Shown piece by piece: positions 10,499-23,788 of a DNA stretch of 64,000 nucleotides (position 1 is its first letter; each line of letters opens with the position of its first letter). The notes below the pieces were generated by a model. It did not search any database and was not told where the DNA came from. It worked only from the letters and a program-made list of their open reading frames with translations. The DNA is from Phoebastria nigripes (taxonomy: Eukaryota > Chordata > Aves > Procellariiformes > Diomedeidae): NCBI GenBank assembly GCA_035582835.1, contig JAYKAV010002386.1, forward strand, positions 806,696-870,695, given 5' to 3'. Both the position numbers and the translations under genes were made by a program.

Positions 10499-13400
10499 CT
10501 GGAAGAGACGAGGGGAGTGACGTTTTTCTTTCAAATGCTCAGCAACACTTCTAGCCTCTCCACCTTTCTTTTCATTAACACATGTTGCTCTTCTTTGGGC
10601 CTCTTTGGGTTGCTTGCGTTAGAAGGTAACAAATCAAACAAAACCCCCTCGTCATTAAAAATGAAAAATCCAACATAGCTGCAAGTGTGAGAGCATAGGA
10701 ACAGGCCAAACAGATTTGCTGCAGTTTCCATGTCACTCAGGCATGCACAGGAACAAGCCACAAGTGGAGCCAAGGCTCATAAATTCACTGGTGGGGGGAT
10801 TCTCTTTTCTTTCTAAAAGCTTGGCCATATTTGGCAAGCTCGTTGCAATGTGCAACGCAGATGAGGGAGCAAGTTTGCTTCCTGATGATTGAACTCGATA
10901 TTGAAGCAATGCCCAGTGGGTGGGAAGATCATAAGGGATTTCAAAAAGCTATCATACACATCCATACTTTGACTTACATTCCCCCTTTAATCAGTTTACT
11001 ACATACGCAGCACATCCCAGGCTCTTATGGCTATGAGTCAACAAGTAAAGGGCAGGCATGGTAATGTAATTAATCAAATGAGCAGAGCGCCTCATCCAGT
11101 GCTGTGACTCATGGTGTGGACTTCCAGAATATTATTTAGCAAGACTGGAGCCGGGACTCCTACGGTTCAACAGCAGCAGCTCTCAGCGAACGCACAGAAA
11201 AGTGAGGCCCTTTCTAGGTAAGCCAACAGGCAACGGATTATCTTTCAACCAGCCAGATTTCATTCCTTGCTGAAGCTGTGTCTTCGCAGCCATTCAGGGA
11301 TCTCTGGAAACAGCAGCTGGAAAGAAACTGTTCCCAAAATGGAGCTCAGCAGTTCATTCTCGAAGGCATGGAAGGGGCTTTTCCACTGAAACAGGGGTTT
11401 ATTTTATACTTTAACAGAGGTTGCATCAAGGACATTGGAAAAATTTCCATGCTGTATTAAAGTTTTTCAGAGAAATGAGCTCTGTAACCAGGTCCCATTA
11501 CCTCACTACCCTCGAACATTTTCCTTGCTGAGAGACTATAATTTCTATCCTTTGGATGTATGAGCTGGAAATACTTTGGGTTTATAGCCCCTATTTATAT
11601 TTCCATCATTCTGGCAGGGAAATCCGAGATGGTGACTCTGGGCCAGATTGTGGCAACAAACACTGTATACAAAACCCAGTGCAGCTTTGTTGTTTTAAAG
11701 CTGTTCATTTTGTTTGTTGGCCTTGGGCTTTTGTTATCACCCGAGACATGGTGAGAAGCATGCTCTGCTTTTGTGATGCAAGAGGCCAAACTTTGGAAAT
11801 GTTGTGATTCCCTCCCATGGAGTATTTTTAAACCCAGGCATGTTCCCTAATGTACTTGGCACCAAAGGTGGTGCTTTCCTCCAGCTGCGAGATGCATAAT
11901 GAGCATCGGGAGGGCTGCGCTATCACTGTGCAGCTGATTTATGGACCTCCCTGGTGTCAATGGGGGTGAGGCAAGCGGTGACCCCCTGCTGAGAAACAGC
12001 AAGTGAATATAAATCTTGGAAAGCTTGAGCTGCTCCATTCTGCTGGACTTGCCATGTAGAAAGTACCCCAGAGGCAAGCACACATCCTCAGGAAGGATTA
12101 ATCAGCTTCCTAGGACCAGGATTTGATATCTGCACTGAGTTACTAAACAGTTGTGGTGCCTGGAGGGGCAGGAGCTTCAGGCATGTTCCCTCCTTCATTC
12201 AGCTTTCTGAGCATATGAAGAAGAAAGTGGTCCCTGTTACGGCTCAAGTCTTTCCCTGGACTTGACTTAGGGAACAGCACTTACTGGGGCTGCACGGTAA
12301 TGGTTCAGACCATTGCTCNGGTCTCCCCAGAGGAAGAGGCAGTATTTGCCCTTGAACATCTCCCCCAACACCCCAGGGTGGGGACGTGGTGCTGTGGTGG
12401 GGAGGAAGCGTGCAAATGAGCATGGCCAGCTGGAGGGGGAGGACAGACAGNGGCTGGGAAACTGCCTTCAGTGGCTTTTTCTTCTGCCAGCCAAAAGCTT
12501 AGNAAAAAAGCTCTTGTCTTTTCAGATCCTGGCAAAGGAAGAGTTTGTCAACTTAGAAGATGGACACAAGAATACAGAATTAATGTAGAAAAGCCTATTC
12601 TCAAACTCTGCATCGTGTAGGAAGGCAGGGCACTCTCTCACGCAGCAGATGAGGAGTGAATCTCTAAAGCGAAGGTGGACACTGAATCCCTGTTTTGAGC
12701 CGCGGGACAATGAGGATGTTCCCATGGATACTGAGAACAAGGCAGAGGAGTGCAGGGCCCGGGACTAGCTGCGAATAAACATCAGCTGGAGAGCCCNGGA
12801 GTCTGTGAGACGTCTGTAACAGAGAAACAGAGACCAGTGGCAAAATGTGAGGCGAGGGGCTAGGAAGGATAGCAAGCAGTAAAAGGGAAATGAATAGTCA
12901 TGGTAGGAGTGGTGGCGTGAAAACTGAATAACTGGCGGTAGCAGTGATCTGGGGAGAAAAGAGCTTGATTGCTTCACATCAGGATTCTTGCTTTTTTGGT
13001 AGAAGATTACTTTTGCAAGCTACTGCTCGTTCTTAGAGTGTAAAGCTTAAGCTACCATAGGGAGCCTTGGATTTGGAATAGCTAGTAGCATAACTGTTTT
13101 CTTTGCTAGTTCAACCCAACCCAATAACATCTCTCATGACAGAAAGTTGAAACCCTTGGCAGACAGACAGGTTAGGCAGAAGTCCCACATTTGAAACACC
13201 GTTGCCAAAACCTTTGGGTGAGCCAAACTCAGTAGCACCTACTGTGCTGAGGTCCTAAGCACCCAAGACCAGCAGGACTAGAAAGCTATGGCAGGAGCAC
13301 GTACCTTTCCTCTCCACTAGATCTGTCCAGCCAGCGTTTAGATGACCATGAGTGGCCTTGAATAAAACTGTACCTAGACTCCTGCTAAAGACGGGTCATG

Positions 13401-16143
13401 GGGATGGGTTTGGTCACAGAAAGAATACAGGAGAGCCCATTCAAACATCCAACGGACAGGGAGATGGGATAGGTAAATGGAACTAAAAGTAAACCAGGTT
13501 TAAAGGTTTAAAGCATGTCGCTAATAAGCTGTGCTCTGCATGTTGGTGTGGTGCCCTTCCTGGGCTGCGTGGCAGACACCTACCTGAAGTCGTGACTCTT
13601 CCTTAGCGTGATAGCCAGATGAATGAAGCTTCCAGGAGAAAGCTGGAGCCCATCTTTGGCCACAACCCTTTTACAGAAGCCCTTTCTCACACCCCAGGAG
13701 CTCAGTTCTCATTTAGAGTTTGGCTCCTAGCACTGCCTGGCAAAATAAAGGCCACTAAAATGCATGTAACACGTTCCCAGAGATACAAGAATACTTTGTT
13801 TAAAAAAAAAAAATCCAGGAGACTGGAAAAATTTCATTTTCAGATTGAAATTGCTGGTGAGATTTCATTTTCCTCTGGAATGGAAAGGTGCTTTCCTTTC
13901 AGCTCATGTCACCACAGGCAATGGCCTCTGCCACACATGGCACGAGCCTTTCAGGGCTCCGAGTGGTCCATGACTGAACCGGCCACCCCCAGAGTGAAGC
14001 AGCCCCCCAGAGGTCCCTGAGGCTTTTCTCCCTTTGCAGTATTTGCCTCCTTGTCCCAGATGCTAGCCAAGGCACATGGCAGCCGCTCAGCCTACCCCTC
14101 CTCCTGGCAATTGAGATCGGCCAGTGATTACCAGAGTCAATCACCCCTGGGTGATGACGGGTGTCTGGCTAGGAAGCTGCTAGTGCTGCCAGTCCTGAGC
14201 CTGGACTCTGATACTGTGCTGCAGGATGCTTATTTGCATTTAACTAACTCTTTTTCAACTTGTTCCAATGCATTTTAGCAGTCTCTTTCTTTCTTAGTGG
14301 TAAAACTATACTTTAGAGACAAACCTAAGTATAAAGCCTGGATCCAAAATACCTAATAGGAATAGATCTGACTGCAGAATATAATTTCTTAGGTTGGACC
14401 CATCTACCCTTAAATCTGTGACAGCATTAGCTGTCTTGGAAATAGTTTTGTCAGAAATGAGGGAATATAAAACAATTTAAGAGATTCCTGATGTTAAATG
14501 TGGAAGTTAAACATCTCAGGAGCCGCAGTAGCTATTCTGGTGACCATGTGTCTAACTTCTCTAATTATGTGAAGAGGATCAGCTCTGAAAAGATCATCAA
14601 TAACATTTCTCTGCAGAAAGCAGGTCCCCAGCCTGCTTTGGGGTAGAGAAGATGATGACAGCAAATCCTGCTGGGAGGTTTCATGCCTTAAAGAGATTTC
14701 CTATTTCTTATTTCTGCATATAGCCATAACCCTGGCTTGCTTCCTGGTCCTTCAGCTTTTCTCACTGAAGCACAAAGAGCTTCATGGGCATGAAGAAAGA
14801 ACACACAAGAATAGATTATGTTGTCAAAATACCTTTTAATGATGCCTTCCACAGTGAATAATCACCTGCAGCCAAAGGATAGACCTGCTTTATATTTTAG
14901 CACCATGATGGGTTTAGAGAGCTTTTTGCCCATGCTGTGGGAGAAGGATGGGTTCTCCTGCTCTCTTTCTTAAAGAGTGCCAGTCTTACAAGACACTTTG
15001 TCCTTCATGTCAATAGCAAAAGATCTTCTCTGGACACTGAAGACGCACATCCTCACTTCAGGTTCTGTCTACCTTCCATTATTCAAGGAGGCTTTATTCA
15101 GTTTTCTGACACTTCCCAGTGATCAACACATTTTAACGAAGTTCTCTTCCAAAGCCTTTCCTATCTGCTTGGCATGACATGGAGAGGAAGAAAAGTGCAT
15201 AATTAAGCAATATGATACAACAAGCTTTGCATTACTGGCAATTAATGGAGCCTTCAGGCAAGCTTCTGAGGCACAAGTCCAAGCCATAAGTGGCTGTAAC
15301 TACCTGAGAAGTGCAATAATCCCTCCAAATATGCAGTGCCTCAGGTGTCTGAGAGCTAATATAAAACGGCATTTACAAATAGGAACAAGTTCTTTTTGTG
15401 CTTTACTTGGGTGTTAATAGTATTGTTATTACATTACTGAAAAGTAATCTGAAATCTATGACATTTTCACCTATCACAATGTTAGATTTAATATTATGTT
15501 GGATGTCATAGTAAAATGGGAAATTTGCAAAGAAAAAAATCTCATTTCAGTCAAAACCTCATGTCATATTTTCCACAGAAAGAAGTAAACCCTGCTGAAG
15601 TTACTCAAAGAAAGATTGAATGTGGTATTACTTATATGAATAAGGTAACACAGTGATGGTTTTAGAGAAACAAGAAAGCAACATAGAATAAAGAATGACC
15701 TTTCTTTACCAGGCTAGAGGAGAGGAGCAGGGGGTCTTTTGGGACACTGTAATAGAGAATGGCTGGGGAAAAACCATGGGGTGTGGGGGACATCAGTGTA
15801 GCAAAAGCAGCAGGAACCAGGAATCATGGTTGCAGTAGGACCAGTACCACTGTATGCAGACGAGGACACCCTGGAAGATGCTCTGATTTACTTCTCAGCC
15901 ACAGACCAATAGTCAACGAGCCATAAAATCGCATGTCACACACTCTCTGAACTGTGTTGTGGCTCCTAAGTCTCCTAAGTCTGCCATGTATTTTACTTGT
16001 AAACTGATCAACCTTGACAAGGAAAAGCATGTGGACCCGGATGATGTCTCAAAGTAGTAACAACCACACCTGCCAACAGCAGCTTGCCTTCAAAATGCTT
16101 GTCACCCAAAGCTTTTACAGTAGGTGATCCAAATCCTTTCCAA

Positions 16144-17012
16144 CATCACAGAATAAAGTCATAGAGTAATTTAGATCAGAGAGGATCTTTGGAAATCATC
16201 TGGCCCAACACCCTGCTCATTGCAGGGCTAACTTTAAAGTGACAGTAGGTTGATCAGGGTCTTGTCCAACCAAAGTTTGAATATTCCCAAGGAGGAAGAT
16301 CCCCTAGCCTCTCTGGGCACTTGTTCCAGTATTTGACCACCCTGGCTGTGGAAATTTTTAAAAAATTGGTATCTAATTAGAATTTCACCTGCTGCAACTT
16401 GCGTCTGTTTTTCCTTTTCCTTTCACTGCACACCTTCAACAAGAGTCTGGCTTAATTTTCTCTCCACCCTCCTCTTAGTTGCCTGATGGCTGTAGGTGGA
16501 TCCCCCTCGGCCTCCTCCTACAGACTGAACAAAGCCATCTCTCAGTCTCTCCTTGGATGTCTTTAGTCCAGTTCAATGAGCTTGGTGGCCTTTCACTCAA
16601 CTCGTTCCAGTTTGTCAATGCCTTTTTTGTACTGGGGAGCTCACAGCTGGACACAGTACTCCAGATGTGAATAGTGTCTCATTAGCTACACGCTTGCTAA
16701 TACTGCCCAGTGAGCCACAGGGCTTCTTCCCTGCACGGGCACCTGCAGGTCCTTTTGTACAGAGCTGTTTTCTCTCCAGCTGCCCCCCAGCAGTACTGGG
16801 GTTATTCCTCCCTCACTGCAAGACTTTGCGATTGTCCTTCTTGAACTCCATGAGGTTCCTGTTGGCCCATTTCCCCAGTTGTTGAGGTCCCTCTGAATGG
16901 CAGCTCTGCCCTCTGGCATATCTATCACTCCCCACCCTCCAACTTGTTGCCACCCACGAGCTTGTTGAGGCTGCACTCTGTCCCAGTATCAGGTCGTTAA
17001 TGAAGATCCACC
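16144..17012 (-). mobile_element. CR1 LINE, 5'-truncated, minus orientation
   Basis: Starts with a reversed CR1 3' end (catcacagaataaagtcatagag), followed by the typical segments catctggcccaacaccctgc, ctctctgggcacttgttcc and cacagctggacacagtactc. It continues into older body sequence to about gtcgttaatgaagat. About 870 bases, with many mismatches and indels, so an old non-functional copy. Part of the reverse-transcriptase ORF tail is covered but no intact frame remains. CR1 is the dominant LINE of birds and supports the avian assignment. Confidence 0.88.
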
Positions 17013-19845
17013 TTGACCAATATAGTGCAGGTGCAGCTGGACTTGGCCCTTCACTTCTCTGTTTGCCATTCCCTGGAAGAAGCCTTAGTAAAAACCCATG
17101 TAGAAAGGAGACAAATTAAGGCAGGATTGGGAAAAAAAAAAGAAGCCGATCAAGACTGAAACAATCTACAACAGTCTTTAATCATTCTTGCATTCAGTCC
17201 AGGATTAACTAATTAATGAGTGCTCTAGGCCCTGGCAGCACATTTCTTATTGGAAAGAATTACTGTAATTGCGAAAAGGGCCAGGGAGTAGTTTAGTCTC
17301 TGAGATGCTCCCCACCCTGGTCTGCTTAGAGTGACTTTTGCTTTCTGGCAGCTGCCTGCGTGCCAAATGTTTTCCCAATAACTGTCAGCATCCTGCCTGC
17401 ACGTCGGCTGGGCGCCAGCTGCTGGGGAGGTGAAGGGGGACATTATTCATCTGGGAGATCAGTAAACCCNGAAGGGAGAAGCAGGCCTCCAAGCAGCTGT
17501 TTAGCAGCAGGAGCTGAGGTGGAAGCAACTGAGAATAAATACATAAATAAGCACACCCCAACTTCTCTTCTCTTTTTTAGCCCCTGCTCAAAAAAAAGAG
17601 GATGAGGACAGGCAGGTGAAGAGGGGGGAGATATTAGTGAAAGATGATGGTAAATCATCCCCCATGTGGGAATAATTTCTCAGTTTATAAATGTTTACTG
17701 GAGGTGTTAAATTGCTTCATGTGTAACTGCAGCTTGCCAGGGTCTACCCTATTTGACACCTTGTCCCAGCCCATTGTCTCTGCAGGGTATTTCGGTAAGG
17801 GAAGTGGTCATTTGGCATGTTNATGTTTTGCCTAAAGTGCACCTTCAAAAGCTTAACACACTGTTACACACACTTCTCCATTACGTTTACAGATTGCCAT
17901 GCCATCAATACAAAAATATTACCCAAATGTTGCTCAGTGTTAAATATATAACACATATTGTGCTATACCATGTGGCACATTCTCTGAATCTTGGGAGAAC
18001 TGTGCGCTCAACATATTTTTCCATCTGGCTTCTAGAAACCTAAACTCTCCCAATCAGTTTCTCCCATTTTTTCTCCCATCTGCATCTTTACAGAAATTTT
18101 CAGAATTTTCGTTTGGAAGCAACAAAGAAATAGAAAAAGATGTTCTAAAAAAGACCCCAATTAGATTAAGAGTTAAATTAAAAAAGACAGGGACTAGATA
18201 GAGCCTAAGGTTCCTCTTTGACACAAGCTTTCTGGAAGACGAGAAGCTGGAAAGTGACCTACTGCCTACCAATGTGTCCTATATCAGTGTCCAGGGACAG
18301 TAGATACTCCCATGACCTCCCTGGATATTATCCCTGTGGAAGAACTGCAAGAAACCACTAACTCCTGTGAATGAATAGTCCTCAAGAGACAAGAAAATAT
18401 CCATCTCCTAGCAATGTGCAGCTACTGTGTGGTGAGAAAGCATGGCCTCTGTAGGTTAGAAAACCCACATGCCTCCTTCAGGGAGAAGCTTGTCAATGGC
18501 CCTGTGGGGTGGGTGAACCTACTGGGACGGGAAAAGGTGCAGTGGGCAGAAGACAGTGTCCTCACTGGACTTTAAAGAGTCTTGCATCCTGGAGCAGGCA
18601 GAGCTTTTTTAGCCAGAGTACACGTCTCCTGGGGTCTGCAAGCTCTGAATAGCAGGAAAACACCTGCTGCTGGGCTGGCCAGGTTCTTCCCTGCTCCTCC
18701 CATGTAAAAGGATTTGCTTCCTCATGCTGTGATTGTACTACAGCTTGCAGTGCAAAAATACGCTTTGGGGAAAAAACACTTTCAGGTCCTGGTCTATTTG
18801 GGATGGTGATTCAACAGGCTGCTGTCCTGTTATCAGAGCGCAGAGCGTAGTAGAAGCACTGAATCAGCTGGAACCAACAGGAAAGTCAGTGTTAATTAAA
18901 GGAATGAATGGGCTTGTATGGAGGAATCGGAGCATTCACTGACCTGACCACAGCTGCGAGTGACAAGGGCATATCATCCAGGGCGAGCAGGGTGAGACAC
19001 GCACCTTCTTATACAGACTGGCCAAATTCAGGCAAGGCCTGTAGGACTAAACACCACTCCATGGCAAAGATCCTTCCCCACAGCAAGGCTTTGTCCACGG
19101 TGCGCCTCAAAAGGTCCTCTTTGCTTTGCTGTCAGATTTGTCACCCCTCCCCACTTGCCAGGGCCATTGCTCCACACAGGGTCCTCCCCATTTCAAACCC
19201 TGGGCATCTCCTGGTCCATCAGCTGTTGTCTGTACTGTGGTATTACAGTGAGTCTGCATACCACACTATAAGTGGTATGGACACCACTGTGGTAGGTCCC
19301 ATGCAGACACACAAAAATGTGCTTTCTCCCCTGGATGATCAGCCCCAATGGCAAAAGAGCCAGCTCCACAGGGAGACAGGAGATGAGAGAAGTCTGGTGC
19401 ATGATTAATTTATATCCTTAAAAGTCTGAAATGCTCCCAAAGATATTAGTATTCCCCATGTAAGAAAGCTGTCCAGATTTTCAACATATCCCTGCCTTAT
19501 TCCCACATCTACTGGAATTAATAGCTGAAGGCTTGTAAAGCCCAAAAGGCAAACACAGGGCTGCATTTAATCTAATGCAGAGGCTGAGATCATAGTTTGG
19601 GCGTCTAAGTGTTGTCAGAAGCAGAGACAGCCCAAATTCTCATTTATACTAAGACACTTTTACAATATCCTGAAAGCATAAATGCACCTCAGAATGGGTG
19701 CAGCGCCAGCACTGACGGCCTCTTTGCACTGTGGAAACATTGGTACGAAGGGCCCTTCAGAAAATGAAGACAAGTGAAAATGAAAATCCCATTCCTTACA
19801 TCTAACGCCAGTAAAGGTGACACAGCCCAGANGGTTCACTCTGTC

Positions 19846-19860
19846 TGTGTGTGTGTGTGT
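19846..19860. repeat. TG dinucleotide run
   Basis: About seven and a half perfect TG units after ctgtc. A short microsatellite. Confidence 0.8.
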
Positions 19861-21067
19861 AGACCTGTGCAAAAGGAAGTTGTGCATGCACTGGAAGGAG
19901 GATGAAGAATCCACCCAACTGTTTTAAAAGCAGGCATCAGCCCACGCTTGTTTTTTCACACTGCTTAGTAGTCCAGCCATCGCACCCAGAAATGGCTCCA
20001 TTTCTCTGTTGAAGGAGTTGCTATGTCTAAGTTGGTGAGGGATCCTTTGGGATGAATAAATGCCACCTCCTGCTTCCCATATTTAACTTTTCACTGGGGA
20101 AGCTCTGGTGCCAATTTTACCCAAAGAAGTGCTGGGGTAACACGGACCAACGTGTGGGAGATTCCCCCCCACCAGCCCTGGCTGAGCCCAACGCTGCTAC
20201 CAGTGCCCAGCTCATCCCCCTGCACTGTCCTCAGGTCCACAGGGCACTGAAATAGGAAAGTGCTTGCTAGAGACTGCATGAGATACTCCATGGCCAGCTC
20301 TTTTTCTTCTAACTCTGAAGAAAATGTGCTGAACAGGCTGATGGAGCCATCGCATACCATGGTGGAACTGGCACAGAAAAAACACATGCAGTTTTTTAGA
20401 TTTGTTAGATGATAGTCTCTCTCTCCAGTAGCACATTTCACTGAGACTATCAAATCCCTCACCCCATCCTGCAGATGTGCAGAACTTAGTAGGAAGTGGA
20501 GACCCAGAATTCTGTTACTGTAAAATTAAATTCTGGGAGCCACACTTGTTTTAAAAATCAGGCAAGCAAAGTAATGCCTGGCTTCAGCTGTGTTGTTTGC
20601 TAACTTACTTGTAGCTACTTGTTTCAAGATACACAGGCTAGTAGTCATGGAGGTCTGTATACTTCCAGTTCCTTTCTCTCTTTAATTGACAATAATGCTT
20701 CTAAAGCTCCTTTTTTAAAAAAAATTTGCCTGAGGCAAGTGGTAAGTGTAGGGCTTCAAGGACTGTTATACCTTCTTATTAGGGGATTTATCTTCCAGGT
20801 AGAAGAACCACAATTCTTTCCTGGTGCAGTTCAAATCAGTTGACACAGGGTCTAAAAGAATGCCTTAACTCCAAGGTATCAGGAATGATCAAGGGATCAG
20901 CAAAGAAAGAGCTTTGATTTTAAACGTGCAATAGGATGTTCCCAGTTTAAAGAAAGAACTAGGAGACCTGTTACAAAATGACAGAATTTAACAGGCTAAT
21001 AGATTGTTAGATAGTTTATCAGTCAACATAATTTCAAACTGGAGAGAGTAGCCCAGTGGTTGCTTTT

Positions 21068-21092
21068 ATTATTATTATTATTGTTGTTGTTG

Positions 21093-21121
<29 letters not shown>
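21068..21121. repeat. Compound trinucleotide microsatellite (ATT)5(GTT)6(GCT)7
   Basis: Three uninterrupted trinucleotide blocks join in register: five ATT, six GTT and seven GCT units, 54 bases in all. The blocks differ stepwise by single transitions (A to G, then T to C). This suggests point mutation in one repeat followed by slippage spread. It lies in SYN3 intron 3. On the SYN3 transcript strand it reads AGC, AAC and AAT repeats. Confidence 0.95.
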
Positions 21122-21123
<2 letters not shown>

Positions 21124-23696
21124 ACTGTTTTTGTTACAAATGTTTATTATTTCATTGGTTTAAAATCCACTGGTCTGTAGTATATTCACTGCCTTTCAAC
21201 TAAACTGCCACGCTCTGTTGCCTTCGCTTTGAAGAGGAGTGTGAAGAAGGCAGGACTCCTGCAGGGGGGGAATCCCGAACGTGCCTGGTAGCATGATGCT
21301 GTCGTATTTCCTTCCTATAATTTGTCAGTGGGATTTCCAAGGACTTTGGGTATTCAAAAACCATGACGAGTATTGTATCTCACCATCTAGAAACATTGTG
21401 ACTTGTGACTGAATATTTTGCTTAATAATTAACAGAGGCCTAATAAGTGATGGAAAAAAGATGTCATCAGCAGCAGGGTTGGTGCATACATGTGTGTCGA
21501 AGGTGTCCCGCGTGGCATCTCCCTGCGGCTGGGCACCCCAAGGGGTGTTTGTGGCCAGACAGGACATGGCTGTGGACGTGATGGGGGGACTTGGAGGGAG
21601 TGGGAAACAAGCTGCACCCATGTGGATGGGCTGAGGGGCCTCCACACAGCTCCGTAACTCACCTTCTAAAGTGAAGAAGAGTTTTTATTTCTGTAACTTC
21701 TAAAGTATTGGTAGGAGTGGCTGTGGAAGTTGGCTGGCCTGAGCTCTTAAACTTGCTGAGCTGGGCAGGACAGGGGCACATCAGCACAGGCTGTAAACAA
21801 ATGGCTAGTGCTTGTAAGGACTATAAAAAACCATGGACAACACATGCCATATAAATTGGGTATCCAGACAAGTATGTATTTGCCAAATCCACTTCCCACC
21901 ACACAAATGCATGTGTCCTTAAACGTGCATAGACGAAAACAAAAAAACTGGACTAATGCCATTCATAAAAACATGCGTTTTCATATATAAATATCCATGC
22001 AAAAAGGCTAGCTGTGATACCTGTGTATTTACTGCAAGCAGAAACATGAACACCATGCCCCAGACAGTCTTGTGAAATAAATTTTGTCTTCAGTTTCAGT
22101 TTAATAGCTCAAGATCTTTCTGCCAGATGTATGAATGTCTTTGGGAGGAAAGGCACGGGAAGGAAAATGAAGATGTGATCAACCTAGGAAATGGTTCTTG
22201 GGAAATGTTCCAGCGTCGTGAGCAAGCGAACACAAGAACGCATTAGCATGGCGCACTGTCTGATGGATGCTCCAGCGGCCGGTTCACGGGACATATGCTT
22301 TGTTTCACTGAGAAACAGACATTTGTGGGACGAGAGAAAGCAAATGGATGTAACAGACTCAACCTTAAAAGTTTTTAGCAGAGGCTCGCAAAATTGTACC
22401 AAAGAACGAATGGAGACTTGTGGATGTACTAAGAGCTGTCAAGACCTGAAATGAATTGATGGACCACAGTCGTAGCTAATTGACAGTGACAAGTGTTGCT
22501 TTGCACTGTTTGGACTGGAAATGGCATCTTGAGAAATTAAACTGAGGCCAGCACGCTCAGAATCACTGTTTTTCAGCTGTTCTAATAATCCCTTTCAAAA
22601 ATATCCCTGCATGCTATATTACATGTCTCTATTTCTATTTCTGAACTAGAAGCAAACAGACAAAAGTGCTGATTAAATGTGTGAACAATATTAAACTCGG
22701 AGACGTATACACCAAAAAGCGCAAAGGAATTGTACAAAAAGAAGTAGGGAGGCTAGAAAAATGGATTGGGAATAGCAATGAGATTTCAACATGAACAAAG
22801 AAAAGCTATTGTATCAAAGATGAAATGTAGAGTTGGAAGTTGTAATGACAGAAACTCATAAAGATGTAGGCTTGGGAATAAAAGGGTGAAAGGTAATATC
22901 AGGGCTATGTAAACAGAGGCATTTTACCGTCATACACAGATCTGACAACTTACACTGCTCTTTATATAGCACCAGTAAGAATGCATCTAACATTAAATCC
23001 AAATTGCAGGCACTCTGGTGTCAGAAAGAAGGGGAGCAATGCTTTTGGAAAGTGAATTGGGTGCGTGATTGGGGAAGCATTGCTCAGGAAAAGAGTCTGC
23101 TTGCAATCACTGCAATTATGAAGTAATGTTAGCAGGGACAGAAAGCCCAATCAAACAGAGATATGGTTTTACCTCTGAGATATACCACAGGGCAAGGCTG
23201 GAGCATTGGGAATCTCTGGCAAAAAAGGTGATATTTCAGGAGCAAATCAGGCTGCGAGGATCAGGATCATGGAAAGGCTTTGTGGCTATTCCAAGGGTAG
23301 TCCACCGGGATCAGGACCTAACACAGGTAGGCTAATGAATGCAAGCCGCTGTTTACAGTGAAGGTTGGTTGACACAGGAGAGANAAATCAGGGGAAAGGA
23401 AGATCCATTGTCCCTTTTATTGGGAGGTCTGAGGCTAAAAAGAACCTGAAAAGGAGGTGTTTGCGGTTGCATGAAGGATCTAGACTGGAAACAATGACTG
23501 TATGGCATAACGTGCAACTGAGACCTGATACAAAACCACCAGAGTCAGGTCAGTCTTTCCACTGCTTCCAGGAAACCTTGAAGTTGTCAGGACTGTTCTG
23601 CCCTAGTTCAGATACCGGTCAGACCCTGAGGTCATCCTGCTTGCTCCAACATTGCTCCAGAAAGCCCGATTTTCAAGACAAGCTGGTGCTCCTCAC

Positions 23697-23788
23697 CTTA
23701 CCACCTTGGTGCCGTTCCTCATGACCTGCATGTCCACCATGCAGCCGCCCATGACGTAAGCAGCCAGGTTCAGCTCGGAGAACTCAGC
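23697..23788 (-). CDS. SYN3: SYN3 coding exon 3 (synapsin III, domain C)
   Basis: 92 bases: 30 codons plus AG, which pairs with G in exon 4 to make Arg156. The peptide begins [20 protein letters not shown] and ends RNGTKVV (residues 126-155), the conserved first part of synapsin domain C. The [13 protein letters not shown] signature separates SYN3 from SYN1 and SYN2, which, as I recall, read VAHANGGFSVDMEV in SYN1. Minus-strand acceptor TGCTCCGCTCCAG, donor AG|GTGAGG. Human SYN3, as I recall it, has an additional Ser at the exon 3/4 junction (KVVSRS). Here the splice gives KVVRS, as in SYN1. Confidence 0.97.

Larger units (their letters stand above)
10499..23696 (-). other. SYN3: SYN3 intron 3 (between exons 4 and 3)
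   Basis: Intron of 13,198 bases with GT/AG ends. It contains a CR1 LINE fragment (16144-17012), a TG dinucleotide run (19846-19860) and a compound trinucleotide repeat (21068-21121). Many short open frames are present, none with domain similarity or splice support. Confidence 0.9.

Noticed and set aside
18908..19408. 166-codon plus-strand open frame in intron 3
   Set aside because: No domain, no splice context, not recognised.
23069..23335. Plus-strand frame ending near a caggtagg donor-like site
   Set aside because: No matching acceptor or family similarity. Single donor-like sites are common by chance.
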